Source: Clostridia bacterium
GTDB taxonomy: Bacteria > Bacillota > Clostridia > Oscillospirales > Acutalibacteraceae
Assembly (NCBI GenBank): GCA_017502965.1
Contig: JAFVTZ010000029.1
Location: 1 to 8,411, forward strand
Reading direction: 5' to 3'
Length of the DNA stretch: 8,411 bases
Below, one piece after another: positions 8,201-8,411 of the stretch. The notes beneath the pieces are model-generated. The model ran no database searches. It had not been told where the DNA came from and was given only the letters and a program-made list of their open reading frames with translations. Position numbers and translations under genes: made by a program. Every line of letters begins with the position of its first letter. Position 1 is the stretch's first letter.

Positions 8201-8411
8201 GCTCAGGTCATACAATAAGCGGTCTTTACTATAACGGTGCTAAATCTAAAGTCGGTCTTTTCTGTTATGCCGCCGATGCTGAATTTTCTAATATCGTTAT
8301 AAAAGACAGTTTTGTCTATACATCAGGATTTGCCGCAGGTACACTTATAGGCGATGCAAATGCAGGAAAAATTAAGATTTCAAAATGCTATATTGAAAAC
8401 GGCTATGTTGA
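5278..8411 (+). CDS. Large secreted protein with tandem GLUG-like/beta-helix repeats, 3'-truncated by the window edge
   Basis: The frame runs without a stop from ATG 5278 to the window end, covering 1044 complete codons. The start is supported by AAAGGAG at 5264-5270, 7 bases upstream. A signal peptide is evident: K/R residues, a hydrophobic core ALAILVAISVILSSVAVSFA, and likely cleavage at FIANA/DNG near residues 36-37. From residue 47 the visible protein consists of four tandem units starting at W47, W327, W615 and W898. Each begins W-(S/T)-G, then a Gly/Asp-rich turn, a DPYLIENGEQL-like segment, a LND-x-(T/S)-x4-W-K-D segment, F-x-G-T-L-D-G-D-G-H, and usually G-L-F. Complete units end in MPELDWGRTWK-like and GYP motifs. 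This pattern resembles GLUG-motif regions of Bacillota surface proteins and M26-type proteases. Any catalytic domain or cell-wall anchor would lie beyond the window. Adhesion or glycan binding is inferred, not shown. Confidence 0.85.
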   Translation, partial: MKNIRGFSGRALAILVAISVILSSVAVSFAFIANADNGDNSVPSQIWSGEIAENYAGGSGSDSDPYLIENGEQLAKLVHDANTSGKYYKLTEDIYLNDTTADNWKDTAKSWYAYNKAAEFPGYFSGTLDGDNHKIEGLYLDCDKFYAGLFVAVKNANIKNITITESDISSSNTTGSISAFAGYIGGPVNYTKCIITDSVNINGAQASGFASYGSGNVTIDCCASFANINGSMYTAAFIADVWSSTLKISNSIGIAKLSPRRTVISTNNYSTVADTYGTGVVTADQMKGESAKTNMPKLNWQRVWTPTEDGYPVIKVITGESAPGELWTGKVATKYADGDGSEENPFIIENGEQLARLNFDTETEGKFYKLTHDIILNDSTLSNWKDFAINWVCDTASATFKGTLLGDGHTVKGLYYKGNSAKASLIKNAAGSAKISRIILDGVYIESSGYGAAAFVGGADGILKIIECYVTNSSVTSTFNSDGNKGAGGFVGYGTAAVEIEDSAYIGTVSAPGFAGAFIGNCWTVGVHSVKNSFTNADIPFCSKRTINNNSTNNYGVNDSLAQPGVTKITANEMQGITAREKMPELDWGRTWKTNEGGYPLPVFPVPDGTVGEVWTGNTATKYVGGDGSEENPYLIATGEQLLRLVKDTATEGKFYKIIEDIRLNDTSADNWKDYARQWVWQDNSFKGTLDGDGHTVSGLYYNGSKSKAGLFCYANGATIKRLVISNSSVTSSGYGVSVLIGQASGKIKIVEVYIDETNEVKSTYSSTNDKSAGGFVGYGGGTVTIEDSAYLGTVEGTAQYGAFLGNLWATPLVKNSFSSANLKLSGRWALSTDSANNYSAGTAAENGVVLVSGDKMVGLAAKTNMPELDWGRTWKENENGYPLPLFPDPNGNAGEVWTGNTAVKYNGGDGTKDNPYQIATGEQLLKMVLDTESKGTYYKQTYDIKLNDTSVSDWKDNARNWLWNNNIFKGNFDGSGHTISGLYYNGAKSKVGLFCYAADAEFSNIVIKDSFVYTSGFAAGTLIGDANAGKIKISKCYIENGYV
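5416..6255 (+). repeat. GLUG-like unit 1 (residues 47-326)
   Basis: The first and most divergent unit, about 280 residues. It contains FSGTLDGDNHKIEGLY (124-139) and AGLF (147-150), but its ending reads MPKLNWQRVW rather than the MPELDWGRTW of units 2 and 3. Confidence 0.75.
6256..7119 (+). repeat. GLUG-like unit 2 (residues 327-614)
   Basis: About 288 residues. It has FKGTLLGDGHTVKGLYY (400-416), where Leu405 replaces the Asp seen in the other units, and ASLI in place of the GLF box. The remaining landmarks (WTG, NGEQL, NWKD, GAGGFVGYG, MPELDWGRTW) are intact. Confidence 0.78.
7120..7968 (+). repeat. GLUG-like unit 3 (residues 615-897)
   Basis: About 283 residues and closest to a consensus unit: FKGTLDGDGHTVSGLYY (686-702), AGLF (709-712), SAGGFVGYG and MPELDWGRTWK all present. 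It shares long identical DNA patches with unit 2. Confidence 0.8.
7969..8411 (+). repeat. GLUG-like unit 4, cut by the window edge (residues 898-1044)
   Basis: The first 147 residues or so of a fourth unit: WTGNTAVKYNGGDG, ATGEQLLKM, SDWKDNARNW, FKGNFDGSGHTISGLYY (969-985) and VGLF (992-995). It is most similar to unit 3. The rest of the unit, and possibly more units, lie outside the window. Confidence 0.78.

Noticed and set aside
5278..8411. Possible CRISPR array or short tandem repeat suggested by recurring sequence
   Set aside because: The recurrence follows the reading frame at a period of about 840-864 bases and encodes similar protein units, so it is a coding repeat.

Overview
The window looks like part of a carbohydrate-uptake locus of a Gram-positive, probably gut-associated member of the Clostridia. 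The organism call is an inference. It rests on moderate-to-low GC content, strong AGGAGG/AAAGGAG ribosome binding sites before every visible start, a lipoprotein-type solute-binding protein, and a DUF5696-like protein next to a CUT1-type transporter, an arrangement I associate with Bacillota. All recognised genes lie on the + strand.

Layout. Positions 1-1868 hold the 3' part of a large gene whose start is outside the window; its product resembles the DUF5696 family. It overlaps by 4 bases (ATGA) with the first permease gene (1865-2764). The second permease gene follows (2779-3771), with its ribosome binding site on the first permease's stop codon. After 52 bases containing a small hairpin comes the substrate-binding lipoprotein gene (3824-5143). 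These four genes look like one transcription unit. No ATP-binding subunit is seen; in Bacillota such transporters often share an MsmX-type ATPase encoded elsewhere.

A 134-base gap (5144-5277) is almost filled by two directly abutting stem-loops: a perfect 13-bp hairpin and a 55-nt imperfect one. A candidate promoter follows. The gap leads into a very large open reading frame that starts at 5278 and is still open at the window end (at least 1044 codons). It encodes a secreted protein with a signal peptide and four tandem units of about 280-288 residues. Each unit carries a GLUG-like/beta-helix signature (F-x-G-T-L-D-G-D-G-H followed by G-L-F), and the fourth is cut by the window edge.

Working model (inference): the large repeat protein acts at the cell surface, perhaps binding a glycan or host or microbial surface. 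The lipoprotein captures released oligosaccharide, the two permeases import it, and the DUF5696-like protein, which may be a TIM-barrel glycoside-hydrolase-like protein, acts on the same substrate. The substrate cannot be read from the sequence. There is no gene-free stretch above 300 bases, and I saw no tRNA, rRNA, CRISPR array, transposase or phage gene.
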